Source: Paraburkholderia nodosa DSM 21604 (GTDB taxonomy: Bacteria > Pseudomonadota > Gammaproteobacteria > Burkholderiales > Burkholderiaceae). From it: a stretch of DNA of 64,000 nt. Location of the stretch: NCBI RefSeq assembly GCF_000519185.1, contig NZ_JAFA01000001.1, positions 62,001 through 126,000 on the forward strand, in the 5' to 3' direction. The notes below the pieces were generated by a model. It worked only from the letters and a program-made list of their open reading frames with translations, was not told where the DNA came from and did not search any database. A program made the position numbers and the translations under genes. Position 1 is the first letter of the stretch, and every line of letters starts with the position of its first letter. Shown here piece after piece: positions 11,599 through 20,271 of the stretch.

Positions 11599-12345
11599 AT
11601 GACCGACTCAGCAGGCACCATGCCGCCGTTCCCGGGCTTTCCAGGCTTTCCGCCCGCCGAAATGCTCGACCAGATGTGGGGGATGATGCGCCTCACGCCG
11701 TTCGGGGGCGCGTTTGCGGGCGGCGAGCCGGGCGTGGCGCAAGCCTTTGGCCCGCCGCTTTCGATGATGTCCGACATGATGACGCCGCTCACCAACATCG
11801 AGGAGCTCGACAAGCGCATCACCGATCTGCGCGCCGTCGAGCAGTGGCTCAAGCTCAATCTCGGCATGTTGCAGTCCGCCATCCAGGCGCTCGAAGTGCA
11901 GCGCGCCACGCTTTCCACGCTGCGTGCGTTCGGCGCGTTCGCGCAGGCGCAGATGACCCCGACGCACGCCGAATCCGAAGCGCCGAGAGCGGGCGCCGCG
12001 CGCGAGCGGGCCGCCGAGCCGCAGGCCGCGAACGCAGGTGCTGCGGCCGAGGGCGCGGCAGCCGCGCCGCCGGGCTTCGACGCGGGTTCGTGGTGGAATC
12101 TCGTGCAAGCGCAGTTCAACCAGCTCGCGCAATTCGCGATGGCGCAGCCCGCCGCCGCGGCGCAGGCCGCGCAAGCGGCCGCCGAAGCGGTGAGCGAGGC
12201 GCAGGCGAAGACCGAAACCGCCACGGCGAAACGCAGCACCACCGCCCGGCGGAGCAGCAACGCTGGCGGCGGCAATGGCAACAACGGCGGCGCGGGCCGC
12301 AGCGCGCCGCGCGGCGCGAAAAAGGCACCGGCGCAGCCGGAATAA
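11599..12345 (+). CDS. phaM: PhaM-type polyhydroxyalkanoate granule regulatory protein
   Basis: A 248-residue protein matching the PhaM family of Burkholderiaceae. The N-terminal half (PPFPGFPGFPPAEMLDQMWGMM, then a helix around residues 70-115 with NIEELDKRITDLRAVEQWL) is the conserved part. The middle is Ala-rich, and the C-terminus is basic and low complexity, ending in SAPRGAKKAPAQPE. In Cupriavidus necator PhaM binds and activates the PHB synthase and tethers granules to the nucleoid through Lys/Ala-rich C-terminal motifs; the basic tail here fits that role. A GAGGGAG ribosome-binding site lies just upstream. The neighbouring patatin gene could be co-transcribed but a link to granule metabolism is only a guess. 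Confidence 0.78.
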   Translation: MTDSAGTMPPFPGFPGFPPAEMLDQMWGMMRLTPFGGAFAGGEPGVAQAFGPPLSMMSDMMTPLTNIEELDKRITDLRAVEQWLKLNLGMLQSAIQALEVQRATLSTLRAFGAFAQAQMTPTHAESEAPRAGAARERAAEPQAANAGAAAEGAAAAPPGFDAGSWWNLVQAQFNQLAQFAMAQPAAAAQAAQAAAEAVSEAQAKTETATAKRSTTARRSSNAGGGNGNNGGAGRSAPRGAKKAPAQPE

Positions 12346-12458
12346 GGCGCACCGCGCGACGTCACGTCACGAAGAAGCGCCCCGCGGGACGCAGCAGAAG
12401 GGCAACAGAAGGCCAACTGCGGGGCAAAAGCGAAACCACGACGGGGAGCGTCGGCATC

Positions 12459-13664
12459 ATGCGGCTAGCGCTCGTGATGATGGGCGGCGGCGCGCGGGCG
12501 GCCTACCAGGCCGGCGCCTTGCGCGCGCTTGCCGAGCTGGCCGGCCAGGCCGAGCCGGCGCGCCGCGCCATGCCCTTCACGGTGATCTGCGGCACCTCGG
12601 CGGGCGCAATCAACGCCACCTCGATCGCGAGCCACGCCGACCAGTTCGCGCACGGCGCGGCGCGCCTCGTCGATGTCTGGTCGGACATGCGCGCAAGCCA
12701 GATTTATCGCACCGACTGGCCCGGCGTCGCCGCCGCGGGCGCGCGCTGGCTCGCCGCGCTCGCATTCGGCTGGGCTGCATCGAGCGTGGGCGCGCGCGCC
12801 GCGCCGCGCACCTTGTTCGACAGCACGCCGCTCGCGCGGATGCTCCCGCACGCGCTCAATTTCCATCGCATCGAGCAGATGCTCGACGAGCGGCTGCTCT
12901 ACGCGCTCGCCGTCACGGCACTCAGCTATTCGTCGGGGCGGCACGTCACGTTCTATCAGGCGTGCGAGCCGATTACCGCGTGGCGGCGCGCGCAACGCAC
13001 CGCGCGCATGGTCGCGCTCACCCCCGCGCATCTGCTCGCCTCGGCGGCGATTCCATTCGTGTTCCCGGCCGTGCGTCTCGAACTCGACGGCCGTCACGAA
13101 TATTTCGGCGACGGCTCGGTCCGGCAGATCGCGCCGCTCTCGCCGGCCATCCACTTCGGCGCGCAGCGCATCGTCGTGCTGGGCGCCGCGGCGCCCACGC
13201 CGGAAGTGCCCGCGGCGCGCCCCGACATCGACCGCTATCCGACGCTCGCGCAGATCGGCCAGCAGGTGCTCGCAAGCGTGTTCCTCGACTCGCTCGGCGC
13301 CGATATCGAGCGCATCGAGCACGTGAACCGCATGGTGCTGCAACTGCCGCATACGGTGGAGCCGGAAAGCGGCTGGCGGCATGTCGAGGTGCTCGCGATC
13401 GCGCCGAGCGAGCGCATCGAGCTGATCGCCGCGCGCCATTTGCAGCAGTTGCCGCGCTCCGTGCGCATGCTGCTGGGTGCGATGGGCGGCAACCGCGCTT
13501 CGGGTGCGGCGTTTGCGAGTTATTTGCTTTTCGAGCGTGAATTCACGCGTGAGTTGATCGAGCTGGGTTACCGCGACACGCTCGCGCAAAGGGATGTTCT
13601 CTTAACTTGGCTCAAAGCTCCGACAGACGGCGCGATCAACGATTTTGCGGCGTGGCGGAACTGA
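12459..13664 (+). CDS. Patatin-like phospholipase
   Basis: A 401-residue patatin-family lipid acyl hydrolase with the Ser-Asp dyad. The glycine-rich oxyanion loop is GGGARAAYQAG (residues 9-19), the nucleophile is Ser47 in GTSAG, and the catalytic Asp is in the GDGS motif near residue 218. The N-terminus has no signal peptide, so it is probably cytoplasmic or membrane-peripheral. The ATG at 12459 is favoured by GGGGAG 11 bases upstream and because the conserved domain begins at once. It follows phaM by 113 bp on the same strand. Substrates of such enzymes are usually phospholipids; a role on PHB granules would be speculation. Confidence 0.85.
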   Translation: MRLALVMMGGGARAAYQAGALRALAELAGQAEPARRAMPFTVICGTSAGAINATSIASHADQFAHGAARLVDVWSDMRASQIYRTDWPGVAAAGARWLAALAFGWAASSVGARAAPRTLFDSTPLARMLPHALNFHRIEQMLDERLLYALAVTALSYSSGRHVTFYQACEPITAWRRAQRTARMVALTPAHLLASAAIPFVFPAVRLELDGRHEYFGDGSVRQIAPLSPAIHFGAQRIVVLGAAAPTPEVPAARPDIDRYPTLAQIGQQVLASVFLDSLGADIERIEHVNRMVLQLPHTVEPESGWRHVEVLAIAPSERIELIAARHLQQLPRSVRMLLGAMGGNRASGAAFASYLLFEREFTRELIELGYRDTLAQRDVLLTWLKAPTDGAINDFAAWRN

Positions 13665-14146
13665 AACACTGGCATGCTATTATTGTGTAAGGTTTTTCTG
13701 GTCATTTGTGGGAGTTGCGGGCGGCGTAGCGGCGCTTCGCCGCGCAGGTTCCACGGCCTTGACGGGCGGGATGCCCATTGGAAAATCAGCCAGCAAGGTG
13801 TGTCAAAAAGACGTCGAACGTAGGGCGCTAGAGTGCGACATTGTGTCGCATAGGCCCGCGGCGATGGCTCGCACGCCTCGCGGGTATCGGTGGTGATCAG
13901 CGGTATCAGGCGGCCGGGTTCGAGGAACGGAGCAGCTACCCAGAATCCACGACGGCGCCTTCATTCCGGTTAGCTGGATTGTCGTGGGGCAACGCGTGTT
14001 GCGTTCGCCGGTCTGCGATTGCGTCCAGAGGGCCGGATACCGCGTAAAATTAAATGCTTTTTGCCTGCGCGGCCGCGTTGTATGCGGGCACGCGGCACGC
14101 TACGAATTCGTCATGCGCGCGTTTTGCGCAGATCAGGGGCGGGACT
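13665..14146. other. 482-bp intergenic region with palindromes, no gene seen
   Basis: No coding frame is convincing. The region holds a small hairpin (GCGGCG-CTT-CGCCGC near 13730-13745), the perfect palindrome TGCGACA-TTG-TGTCGCA at 13834-13850, and GCAAC-GCGT-GTTGC at 13989-14002. An AT-rich stretch near 14043-14060 could serve as the promoter of the ferritin-like gene. A long leader or a small RNA is possible but unproven. Confidence 0.5.
13834..13850. promoter_or_regulatory. 17-bp perfect palindrome upstream of the ferritin-like gene
   Basis: TGCGACA-TTG-TGTCGCA is an uninterrupted 7-3-7 inverted repeat about 300 bp before the ferritin-like gene. It does not match Fur, LexA, FNR or NtrC consensus sites known to me. 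A related core (GCGACA-TC-TGTCGC) occurs at 48327-48340. It may be an operator or merely a hairpin. Confidence 0.35.
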
Positions 14147-15016
14147 ATGAACACGATGCTTTATCCGGAACTTTACAAATCGCTCGAATCGGTCCGATGG
14201 GACATGGAAAAGGACATTCCCTGGGACAAGTTCGATGCGTCGCTCCTTACCGATGAGCAGGCCGCGACCATCAAGATGAACGCGATCACCGAATGGTCGG
14301 CGCTGCCGGCCACGGAAATGTTCCTGCGCGACAACCACCACGACAGCGACTTTTCGGCGTTCATGAGCGTGTGGTTCTTCGAGGAGCAAAAGCATTCGCT
14401 CGTGCTCATGGAATACCTGCGCCGCTTCAAGCCGGAAATGGTGCCGACCGAAGAAGAGCTGCACGCCGTGCGCTTCGAGTTCGATCCGGCGCCGCCGCTC
14501 GAAACGCTCATGCTGCACTTCTGCGGCGAAATCCGCCTGAACCACTGGTATCGCCGTGCCGCCGAATGGCACACGGAGCCGGTCATCAAGGCCATCTACG
14601 AAACGATTTCGCGCGACGAAGCGCGCCACGGCGGCGCTTACCTGCGTTACATGAAGAAGGCGCTCAACAATTTCGGCGACGTCGCCCGCGCGGCGTTTGC
14701 GAAGATCGGCGTGCTGATGGCTTCGGCGCGCCGCACCGAAAAGCCGCTGCACCCGACGAACCTGCACGTGAACCAGGCGCTGTTCCCGCGCGACACCGTG
14801 CAGTCGCGCCTGCCCGACCCGGAATGGCTCGAGCGTTGGCTCGACGAGCAGATCCGCTTCGACGACGGCTGGGAAAAGAAGGTGATCGAGCGTATTCTGC
14901 ACAACCTCTCGATCCTGTTCGAGCGCACGTTCACCACGGCACAGGAACTGAACCGCTATCGCAAGGAAGTGGTGCAGCGCCTGCAGGCCGAGCAAGGTAC
15001 GCAACAGCCGGCCTGA
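14147..15016 (+). CDS. Ferritin-like diiron protein
   Basis: A 289-residue helical protein with the carboxylate/histidine pattern of ferritin-like diiron proteins. Candidate iron ligands are Glu in NAITEWSALPATEMF, the EExxH motif EEQKH, Glu in GEIRLNHWY, and the second ExxH in RDEARHGG. The two ExxH motifs separated by about 85 residues resemble acyl-ACP desaturase or AurF-type oxygenases more than storage ferritin, so an oxygen-activating enzyme is as likely as an iron store. Database entries in Burkholderia usually call it ferritin. The ATG at 14147 is chosen because AGGGGCGGG precedes it and the upstream reading is unconserved. It stands alone, 482 bp after the patatin gene. Confidence 0.78.
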   Translation: MNTMLYPELYKSLESVRWDMEKDIPWDKFDASLLTDEQAATIKMNAITEWSALPATEMFLRDNHHDSDFSAFMSVWFFEEQKHSLVLMEYLRRFKPEMVPTEEELHAVRFEFDPAPPLETLMLHFCGEIRLNHWYRRAAEWHTEPVIKAIYETISRDEARHGGAYLRYMKKALNNFGDVARAAFAKIGVLMASARRTEKPLHPTNLHVNQALFPRDTVQSRLPDPEWLERWLDEQIRFDDGWEKKVIERILHNLSILFERTFTTAQELNRYRKEVVQRLQAEQGTQQPA

Positions 15017-15168
15017 CGCGCCGGGACATCTCGCGTGCGCGTCTTCGTGGCGCGCCGCGACCGGGACGGCCCGAAGCGCTCCTCGCGTGACGGGCCGTTT
15101 TCATTGGCGCGTTTGTCGATGACTTGCTCGATTCGATCCGCGCCCATTTTTTATCCGAGCCTCATTCC

Positions 15169-15660
15169 ATGCCCGCTTCCTTCGAACGCAAGATCACGAC
15201 CCGCGAGGCGCTCGCGCAACTGCGCGCCTCGCTGCCCGGCCCTGTGGTGTTCACCAATGGCGTCTTCGACATCCTGCATCGCGGACACGTCACCTATCTC
15301 GCCGATGCGAAGGCGCTGGGCGCCACGCTGATCGTCGGCGTGAACAGCGACGCTTCGGTGAAGAGGCTCGGCAAGGGCGACGACCGCCCCATCAACAACG
15401 AGAACGACCGCATGGCGCTGCTGGCGGCGCTGGAGAGTGTGGACTGGGTCGTGCAGTTCGGTCAGCAAACGCCCGTCGAGCTGATCGGGGCCGTGCGTCC
15501 GGACATTCTCGTGAAGGGCGGCGACTACGACATGGACGCGCTGCCCGAGTCGGCGCTGGTGCGCGGCTGGGGCGGGCGCGCGCTCGCGATCGCCTTCGAA
15601 CACGACCGCTCCACGACGAAGCTGCTGCAGAAAGTGCGCGCGCAGGAAGGATCGAAGTAA
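15169..15660 (+). CDS. rfaE2: D-glycero-beta-D-manno-heptose 1-phosphate adenylyltransferase
   Basis: A 163-residue single-domain nucleotidyltransferase. It has the HxGH signature in FTNGVFDILHRGHVTYL (about residues 25-41), NSDASVKRLGKG and the C-terminal ERS-like STTKLLQKV segment. It forms ADP-heptose from heptose 1-phosphate and ATP in the biosynthesis of the lipopolysaccharide inner core. The kinase domain fused to it in E. coli HldE is absent, as usual in Burkholderiales where kinase (RfaE1/HldA) and adenylyltransferase (HldC) are separate. The gene is followed by a cluster of inverted repeats at 15673-15735 before convergent genes. The start at 15169 is inferred from the family; the ribosome-binding site is weak. 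Confidence 0.92.
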   Translation: MPASFERKITTREALAQLRASLPGPVVFTNGVFDILHRGHVTYLADAKALGATLIVGVNSDASVKRLGKGDDRPINNENDRMALLAALESVDWVVQFGQQTPVELIGAVRPDILVKGGDYDMDALPESALVRGWGGRALAIAFEHDRSTTKLLQKVRAQEGSK

Positions 15661-15672
15661 GTTTCGACCTAC

Positions 15673-15735
15673 GTCCGCCCCGTGCGGCGGACGATGCAGA
15701 ACCGGCCGAAGGCCGGGCCGCCCAACGCTTGGGCG
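15673..15735. terminator. Three consecutive hairpins between convergent genes
   Basis: Three perfect stem-loops follow one another: GTCCGCC/GGCGGAC (15673-15692), CCGGCC/GGCCGG (15702-15716) and CGCCCAA/TTGGGCG (15719-15735). They lie between rfaE2 (plus) and the small membrane protein gene (minus). There is no T-tract, so factor-independent termination is uncertain, but position and density suggest a bidirectional transcription barrier. Confidence 0.4.
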
Positions 15736-15771
15736 CGCCCGATCTCCGGCCGGTTGCGTTTGAAGCGCCGA

Positions 15772-16011
15772 TTACTGCGTGAGGGTCGACGCCTGCACCG
15801 CCGGATCCGCCACCGGGCCGCCGACGGTCGGCACGTCCGCCGATTCGGACGGCCGGATCGCCTTCACCACGAGCCGCTCGGGGTGGATCTGCCGGTTCAG
15901 GTGCTGGGTTTCGCGCGTACCCGACGAGGGTGTCGGGCCAAACACGCCGCCAATGGCCGCAAAGGCGAGCCCGTTGGCGAGAATCAGAATGGCGATCAGC
16001 CAGCGCAGCAT
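15772..16011 (-). CDS. Small membrane protein, possible SPOR-less remnant
   Basis: A 79-residue protein with an N-terminal membrane anchor (LRWLIAILILANGLAFAAIG) and a short periplasmic tail containing LNRQIHPERLVVKAI. In several betaproteobacteria the gene after birA-coaX encodes a similar anchor and (Q)I.PERL segment followed by a peptidoglycan-binding SPOR domain. Here the reading frame stops without any SPOR domain, and nothing resembling one is found downstream. It may be a truncated or naturally short member. The spacing to coaX (71 bp) and the shared direction suggest co-transcription with birA-coaX. The family comparison is from memory and therefore tentative. Confidence 0.65.
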   Translation of the reverse strand: MLRWLIAILILANGLAFAAIGGVFGPTPSSGTRETQHLNRQIHPERLVVKAIRPSESADVPTVGGPVADPAVQASTLTQ

Positions 16012-16082
16012 CGTGTGAAGCTCCTTCGAAATCGTTCGTTCAGTTTCAGGGCCAGATGTTAGCGGTGCGTGGGGCGCGCGCC

Positions 16083-16883
16083 TCAGGACTGTGCCGCGAT
16101 GAGCGCCAGGCCCGACAGCACCAGTGCATCGTGGCGAGTATGCGGCACCTTGAGCGCCGCTGTCACTTCGGCCGCCGCGCCGCCGCTCACCACGAGCCGC
16201 ACCGGCATTCTCCACGCATCCTGCAGATCGGACCAGGCGCGCTCGATGAGCGCGGCCTGCGCGAGCGCACAGCCCGCCGAGATCGAGCTTCGCGTGTCGG
16301 TGGCGAAGGCGATGCCCGGGTGGGCAGCATTCGCCATGCCGCCGGCGACCACGGGCAGCTGCGCGGTGTGCTCGCCGAGCGAGCGCATCATGAGCGTGAA
16401 GCCCGGCGCGATCATGCCGCCGACGAACGCGCCGTCGGCGCGCAGTGCTTCGAGCGTGGTGGCGGTGCCGAATGTCGCGATCAGGAGCGGCTCGTCCGGA
16501 TACGCGGCGTGCGCGCCGATCATGCCGGCCCAGCGGTCGCTGCCGAGCGTATCGGGCGTGGCATAGCTGTTCGTCACGCCGCACTGCTGCGCGCAGGCCC
16601 GCACCACGGTGCGCGACAGACCGGGCCAGTGCGCCTCCACCAGCGCGTCGAGGCGTTCGCCGACTCCTGCGCCCGCGACGTTCGAGATCCACGCGCCGGC
16701 GGGCCGCGGCAGCGTCGCCCATTCTTCGCTTCCGGCTTCACCGGCGGCGGGCGTGGATTGCGCGCCGTCGTCGCGCACATGATCCATCGTTCCCGCATGC
16801 AGGCGCGACCCGTCGGGCGCGACGAGCGCCCATTTGATCCGGCTGTTGCCTGCGTCGATCAGGAGGGAAGGGCCGCGGCTCAT
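16083..16883 (-). CDS. coaX: Type III pantothenate kinase
   Basis: A 266-residue type III pantothenate kinase, the first enzyme of coenzyme A synthesis. The phosphate-binding N-terminus [14 protein letters not shown] (residues 6-19), the GSDRWA motif and TFGTATT, both part of the ASKHA-type active site, are all present. This type is not feedback-inhibited by CoA and needs a monovalent cation. The start ATG at 16883 overlaps the stop codon of birA by 4 bp (16880-16883), which points to translational coupling. The birA-coaX pair is conserved in Burkholderiales. Confidence 0.94.
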   Translation of the reverse strand: MSRGPSLLIDAGNSRIKWALVAPDGSRLHAGTMDHVRDDGAQSTPAAGEAGSEEWATLPRPAGAWISNVAGAGVGERLDALVEAHWPGLSRTVVRACAQQCGVTNSYATPDTLGSDRWAGMIGAHAAYPDEPLLIATFGTATTLEALRADGAFVGGMIAPGFTLMMRSLGEHTAQLPVVAGGMANAAHPGIAFATDTRSSISAGCALAQAALIERAWSDLQDAWRMPVRLVVSGGAAAEVTAALKVPHTRHDALVLSGLALIAAQS

Positions 16884-17791
16884 GCGCCGCTGTCCGCGAG
16901 CCGCAGGGACACGTCGCCGGCCGTGACGGTCTCGCGCCCGTTCGGCGTATCGACGAGTAACTGGCCGCGCTCGTCCACGCCTGCCGCCGTGCCGCGCAGC
17001 AATTCCTTCCCTTGCTCGTAGATCGCGACCTCGCGGCCCGCGTACGCGTGGCACGCGTTCCAGCGCGCCTGGAAGGGCGCAAAGCCCGCCGTGCCGAAGC
17101 GTTGCAGTGCCGCTTCGAGTGCGTTCAACTCGGCGGCGAGCGTGTCGGTGAGGTTGGCGTTCGGCCACGCGCGCGAAAGCGCCGTGGGCGTCGTGCCGGG
17201 CACGACCGCCGCGCTGCCGGCGGCGGCGTTGAGCGCCTCGACTTTGGCGGCGAGCGCATCCTCGCCGCGCACGTTCGTGCCGATGCCGATCACGACCGCC
17301 GTGGCGTCGGCGGTGGTCCAGGCTGTCTCGACGAGGATGCCCACCAGCTTGTCGCCTTCGAGCAGCACGTCATTGGGCCACTTGAGCGCAATCTGTCCGG
17401 GCGCGGTCACGGGCAGCGTGCGCAGGCCGTCCACCAGCGCCGAGCCGATGGCGAGGCTCAAGCCCGCAAGCCCTTCGATCGGGCGCGGCAGCACGCAGCC
17501 GATCGAGAACAGCAGCGCATCGCCGGGCTGCGCGACCCAGGTGCGGCCGCGCCGGCCCCGGCCGGCCGTCTGCAGATAGGCCACGCGCACGATCGGGCGC
17601 GCGAGCGCGTCGCGCTTTTGCGGCAGCGCCTTCAGGCGCGCCATGAGGTCGGCGTTGGTCGAGCCGGTTTCCTCGACGATCTCGATTGGCCAGTCGTTGG
17701 CGGCCGGGCCGAACAGCGTGATCGCGCGGTTGCGGTCGATGCGCCAGTCGCCGGCGCTCGAAGTCTCGGGGGTGGGGGGCGTCGCATTCAT
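16880..17791 (-). CDS. birA: Biotin--[acetyl-CoA-carboxylase] ligase
   Basis: A 303-residue monofunctional biotin protein ligase that makes biotinyl-AMP and transfers biotin to the carrier domain of acetyl-CoA carboxylase. The motifs [24 protein letters not shown] (adenylate-binding loop) and LKWPNDVLL (biotin-binding lysine) are clear. The N-terminal DNA-binding winged helix of E. coli BirA is missing, so it should not repress biotin genes. The C-terminal SH3-like domain (about residues 255-300) is present. It overlaps coaX by 4 bp. The ATG at 17791 is the only in-frame ATG near the start of homology. Confidence 0.93.
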   Translation of the reverse strand: MNATPPTPETSSAGDWRIDRNRAITLFGPAANDWPIEIVEETGSTNADLMARLKALPQKRDALARPIVRVAYLQTAGRGRRGRTWVAQPGDALLFSIGCVLPRPIEGLAGLSLAIGSALVDGLRTLPVTAPGQIALKWPNDVLLEGDKLVGILVETAWTTADATAVVIGIGTNVRGEDALAAKVEALNAAAGSAAVVPGTTPTALSRAWPNANLTDTLAAELNALEAALQRFGTAGFAPFQARWNACHAYAGREVAIYEQGKELLRGTAAGVDERGQLLVDTPNGRETVTAGDVSLRLADSGA

Positions 17792-17855
17792 GTCTCATAT
17801 TGTAGTGGCTGGGGCGCGGGCAGCAGTCCGCAACGCTGGCTTTGACCCGAAATGT

Positions 17856-18035
17856 GGGCAATCCACATGTCACCCACAGGCGGCCCACAGGTTATCCACG
17901 GAATCGTCCACAGGGTCGAGGGTGTCCGAAGGTGGCAACCGCACCGCCGGTTGCCGCGCAATTTGCTTACTCTTTAGGCAATTCACAGGTCGCCCACAGG
18001 CAGTCCACAAGTTATCCAGAGAGTTGCCCACAGTT
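17856..18035. repeat. Two ~60-bp repeats 120 bp apart with DnaA-box-like sequences
   Basis: The segment 17856-17915 aligns without gaps to 17976-18035 at about 80 percent identity, an offset of exactly 120 bp. Each copy holds one near-consensus DnaA box (TTATCCACG at 17892-17900, TTATCCAGA at 18012-18020) and several (G/C)CCACAGG motifs. The repeats fill the 341-bp space between divergent birA and the lipid-transport operon. A TACAAT -10-like hexamer for the latter lies downstream at 18095-18100. Confidence 0.7.
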
Positions 18036-18132
18036 CGCCTCGGGTCTGAGCGCCGGCCGTGCGCTTTCGGACCGACGAAACGGGGCGCGTTCGCTACAAT
18101 GTTTGCTCACCCCGTCCGTCGAGTGCTTACCC

Positions 18133-19266
18133 TTGAATCAAGACACGCCGCCCGGCCTTGAAGTCTCGGCCGGCACCCACGGAAAGACCGTGCGCCTGTC
18201 TGGCCAGTGGACAGCGCTCGCGCTCGCGCGCGACCGCGACCAGGGCGGTGCCGCGCGCCGTCTGCGCGAGATCGCCGAAGAGCGCATCGGCGAATGGGAC
18301 CTCTCGGGCGTGGAGCGCATGGACCACGTGGGCGGCCAGGCGCTCTGGCGCGTCTGGGGCCACAAGCTGCCGGCCGATCTTGTCGACCTCACGCAAACGC
18401 AGCGCGACATCTTCGAGCGCATCGCGCTGCTCGACTCCGTGCGCGAGCCGGCGGAGCGCATCGTGCGCGTCGATCCGGTCACGCAGCTCGGCCTCGCGAT
18501 CTTCTCGTTCTTCGACCACCTGTACGGCGGCATTGCCATGTTCGGGCGCGTGATCCTCGATCTGCTGCTCGTGGTGCGCAAGCCCAAGGTCACGCCCTGG
18601 ATCGAGATTTCGGCGAACATTTACAACGCCGGCGCGCGCGCGCTGCCCATCACGGCGCTCGTCGCGTTTCTGATCGGCATCGTGCTGTCGTACCTTTCGG
18701 CGCAGCAATTGCGCCTCTTCGGCGCGAACCAGTTCATCGTCAACATCCTCGGCCTCGCGGTGATCCGCGAACTCGGGCCCGTGCTCTCGGCGATTCTCGT
18801 GGCGGGGCGCTCGGGCTCGGCCATCACCGCGCAGATCGGCGTGATGCGCGTGACCGAAGAACTCGACGCCATGCGCGTGATGGGCATCTCGCACGGCCTG
18901 CGCCTCATCCTGCCGCGCGTGATCGCGCTCGGCGTCGCCATGCCGCTGCTCGTGATCTGGACCGACATCATTGCGTTGCTAGGCGGCGCGATCGCGGCGA
19001 AGATCGTGCTAGGTATCGACATTTCGTGGTTCATGCGCTCGATGCCCAGCGTCGTGCCGATCGCCAACGTGTGGATCGGCCTCGGCAAAGGAGTGGCGTT
19101 CGGCATGCTGGTGGCGATCGTGGGCTGTCACTTCGGCTTTCGCATCAAGGCGAATTCGCAGAGCCTGGGCGAGGGCACGACCACATCGGTCGTCACGTCG
19201 ATCACGATCGTGATCCTTGCCGACGCCGTATTCGCGATCCTGTTCCAGAACGTGGGGCTTTCATGA
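18133..19266 (+). CDS. MlaE-family ABC permease with N-terminal STAS-like domain
   Basis: About 377 residues. The first 110 form a STAS-like domain (VRLSGQWTALALAR, then WDLSGVERMDHVGGQALW), here fused to the membrane part; in E. coli the comparable MlaB is a separate subunit. The remainder is an MlaE/YrbE permease with five or so membrane helices and the ELGPVLSAILVAGRSGSAI and DAMRVMGI coupling-helix signatures. With the next genes it forms an MCE-type transporter moving phospholipids between inner and outer membranes. No in-frame ATG lies near the start; TTG at 18133 is my best estimate. The stop overlaps the ATPase start by 4 bp. Confidence 0.88.
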   Translation: MNQDTPPGLEVSAGTHGKTVRLSGQWTALALARDRDQGGAARRLREIAEERIGEWDLSGVERMDHVGGQALWRVWGHKLPADLVDLTQTQRDIFERIALLDSVREPAERIVRVDPVTQLGLAIFSFFDHLYGGIAMFGRVILDLLLVVRKPKVTPWIEISANIYNAGARALPITALVAFLIGIVLSYLSAQQLRLFGANQFIVNILGLAVIRELGPVLSAILVAGRSGSAITAQIGVMRVTEELDAMRVMGISHGLRLILPRVIALGVAMPLLVIWTDIIALLGGAIAAKIVLGIDISWFMRSMPSVVPIANVWIGLGKGVAFGMLVAIVGCHFGFRIKANSQSLGEGTTTSVVTSITIVILADAVFAILFQNVGLS

Positions 19267-20198
19267 GCACGACTGGCACGACGGTTACGACGATCGAGAC
19301 GAAAACGACCGGCACGATCACCACGCCGCTCAAGGAGGTCGCGCAGGATCTGCCGCTGCCGACTATCGGCGAGCCGGTGATCGAGGTCCACAACCTCTCG
19401 AAGCGCTACGGGCGCAACATCGTCCATCAGCATCTGAACCTGGAAATTTGCCGCGGCGAGATCGTCACGCTGGTGGGCGGCTCGGGCTCGGGCAAGACCA
19501 CGCTCGTGCGCCAGATCCTCGGGCTCGAGAAGCCGACCTCGGGCTCCATCAAGATGTTCGGCGAGAACATTTCGACCATCGACCCCGAGCACGCCCGCCT
19601 CATGCGCACGCGCACCGGCATGCTGTTCCAGCAAGGCGCGCTGTTCTCGTCGCTCACGGTGTTCGACAACATCGCCCAGCCCGTGCGCGAGCTCGGCAAG
19701 GTGCCGGCCGCCCTGCTGCGCGACATCGTGATGCTCAAGCTCGAAATGGTCGGGCTGCCCTGCAAGCACGCCTCGAAAATGCCGGCCGCGCTGTCGGGCG
19801 GCATGATCAAGCGCGTGGGCCTCGCGCGCGCGATCGTGCTGGAGCCGGAGCTGCTTTTTCTCGACGAGCCCACGGCCGGGCTCGACCCGCGCTCCTCCGA
19901 CGAAGTGGTGGACCTCATCAGCACGCTGCACCGGGCGTTGGGGCTCACCGTGGTGCTCGTCACGCACGACCTCGACGCCATGGTCGCGCTCTCCACGCGC
20001 GTGGCCGTGCTGGCCGAGCGCCGGGTGCTCGTGGCGGCGCCCGTGGAGGAGGCGGCGAGCGTCGATCATCCGTTCATCCGAGAGTACTTTCTGGGCATGC
20101 GCGGTCGCCGCGCGCTCCAGGCGCTGCCGCCCGAGCGGCGCGCGAAGCTGCCGCCGGCGGCGCTCGCTCCGGCAGCCGTGGGGTACAAGCCGTGGTAG
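19263..20198 (+). CDS. MlaF-family ABC transporter ATP-binding protein
   Basis: A 311-residue ABC ATPase. Walker A is GGSGSGKTT, the Q-loop is in GMLFQQGALFSSLTV, the signature is LSGGMIKRVGLARA and Walker B is ELLFLDEPTAGLDP, followed by the H-loop in LVTHD. FQQGALFSSLTVFDN is a hallmark of the Mla/MCE subfamily. An unusual Thr-rich N-terminal extension (residues 2-35) precedes the domain. It powers the permease encoded directly upstream, with which it overlaps by ATGA. A separate canonical mla operon is likely elsewhere in such genomes, so I give no symbol. Confidence 0.92.
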   Translation: MSTTGTTVTTIETKTTGTITTPLKEVAQDLPLPTIGEPVIEVHNLSKRYGRNIVHQHLNLEICRGEIVTLVGGSGSGKTTLVRQILGLEKPTSGSIKMFGENISTIDPEHARLMRTRTGMLFQQGALFSSLTVFDNIAQPVRELGKVPAALLRDIVMLKLEMVGLPCKHASKMPAALSGGMIKRVGLARAIVLEPELLFLDEPTAGLDPRSSDEVVDLISTLHRALGLTVVLVTHDLDAMVALSTRVAVLAERRVLVAAPVEEAASVDHPFIREYFLGMRGRRALQALPPERRAKLPPAALAPAAVGYKPW

Positions 20199-20271
20199 GG
20201 CCTGCGCACGCCTATATCCGGCTTGACCGGCTCAACCGGCGCGCCGCGGCCGCCAAAGAAGGAATCTGACG

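Noticed and set aside
18090..18160. GTG start at 18122 for the permease gene
   Set aside because: That GTG opens a different frame which ends quickly; the permease frame needs the TTG at 18133 or an unknown upstream start.
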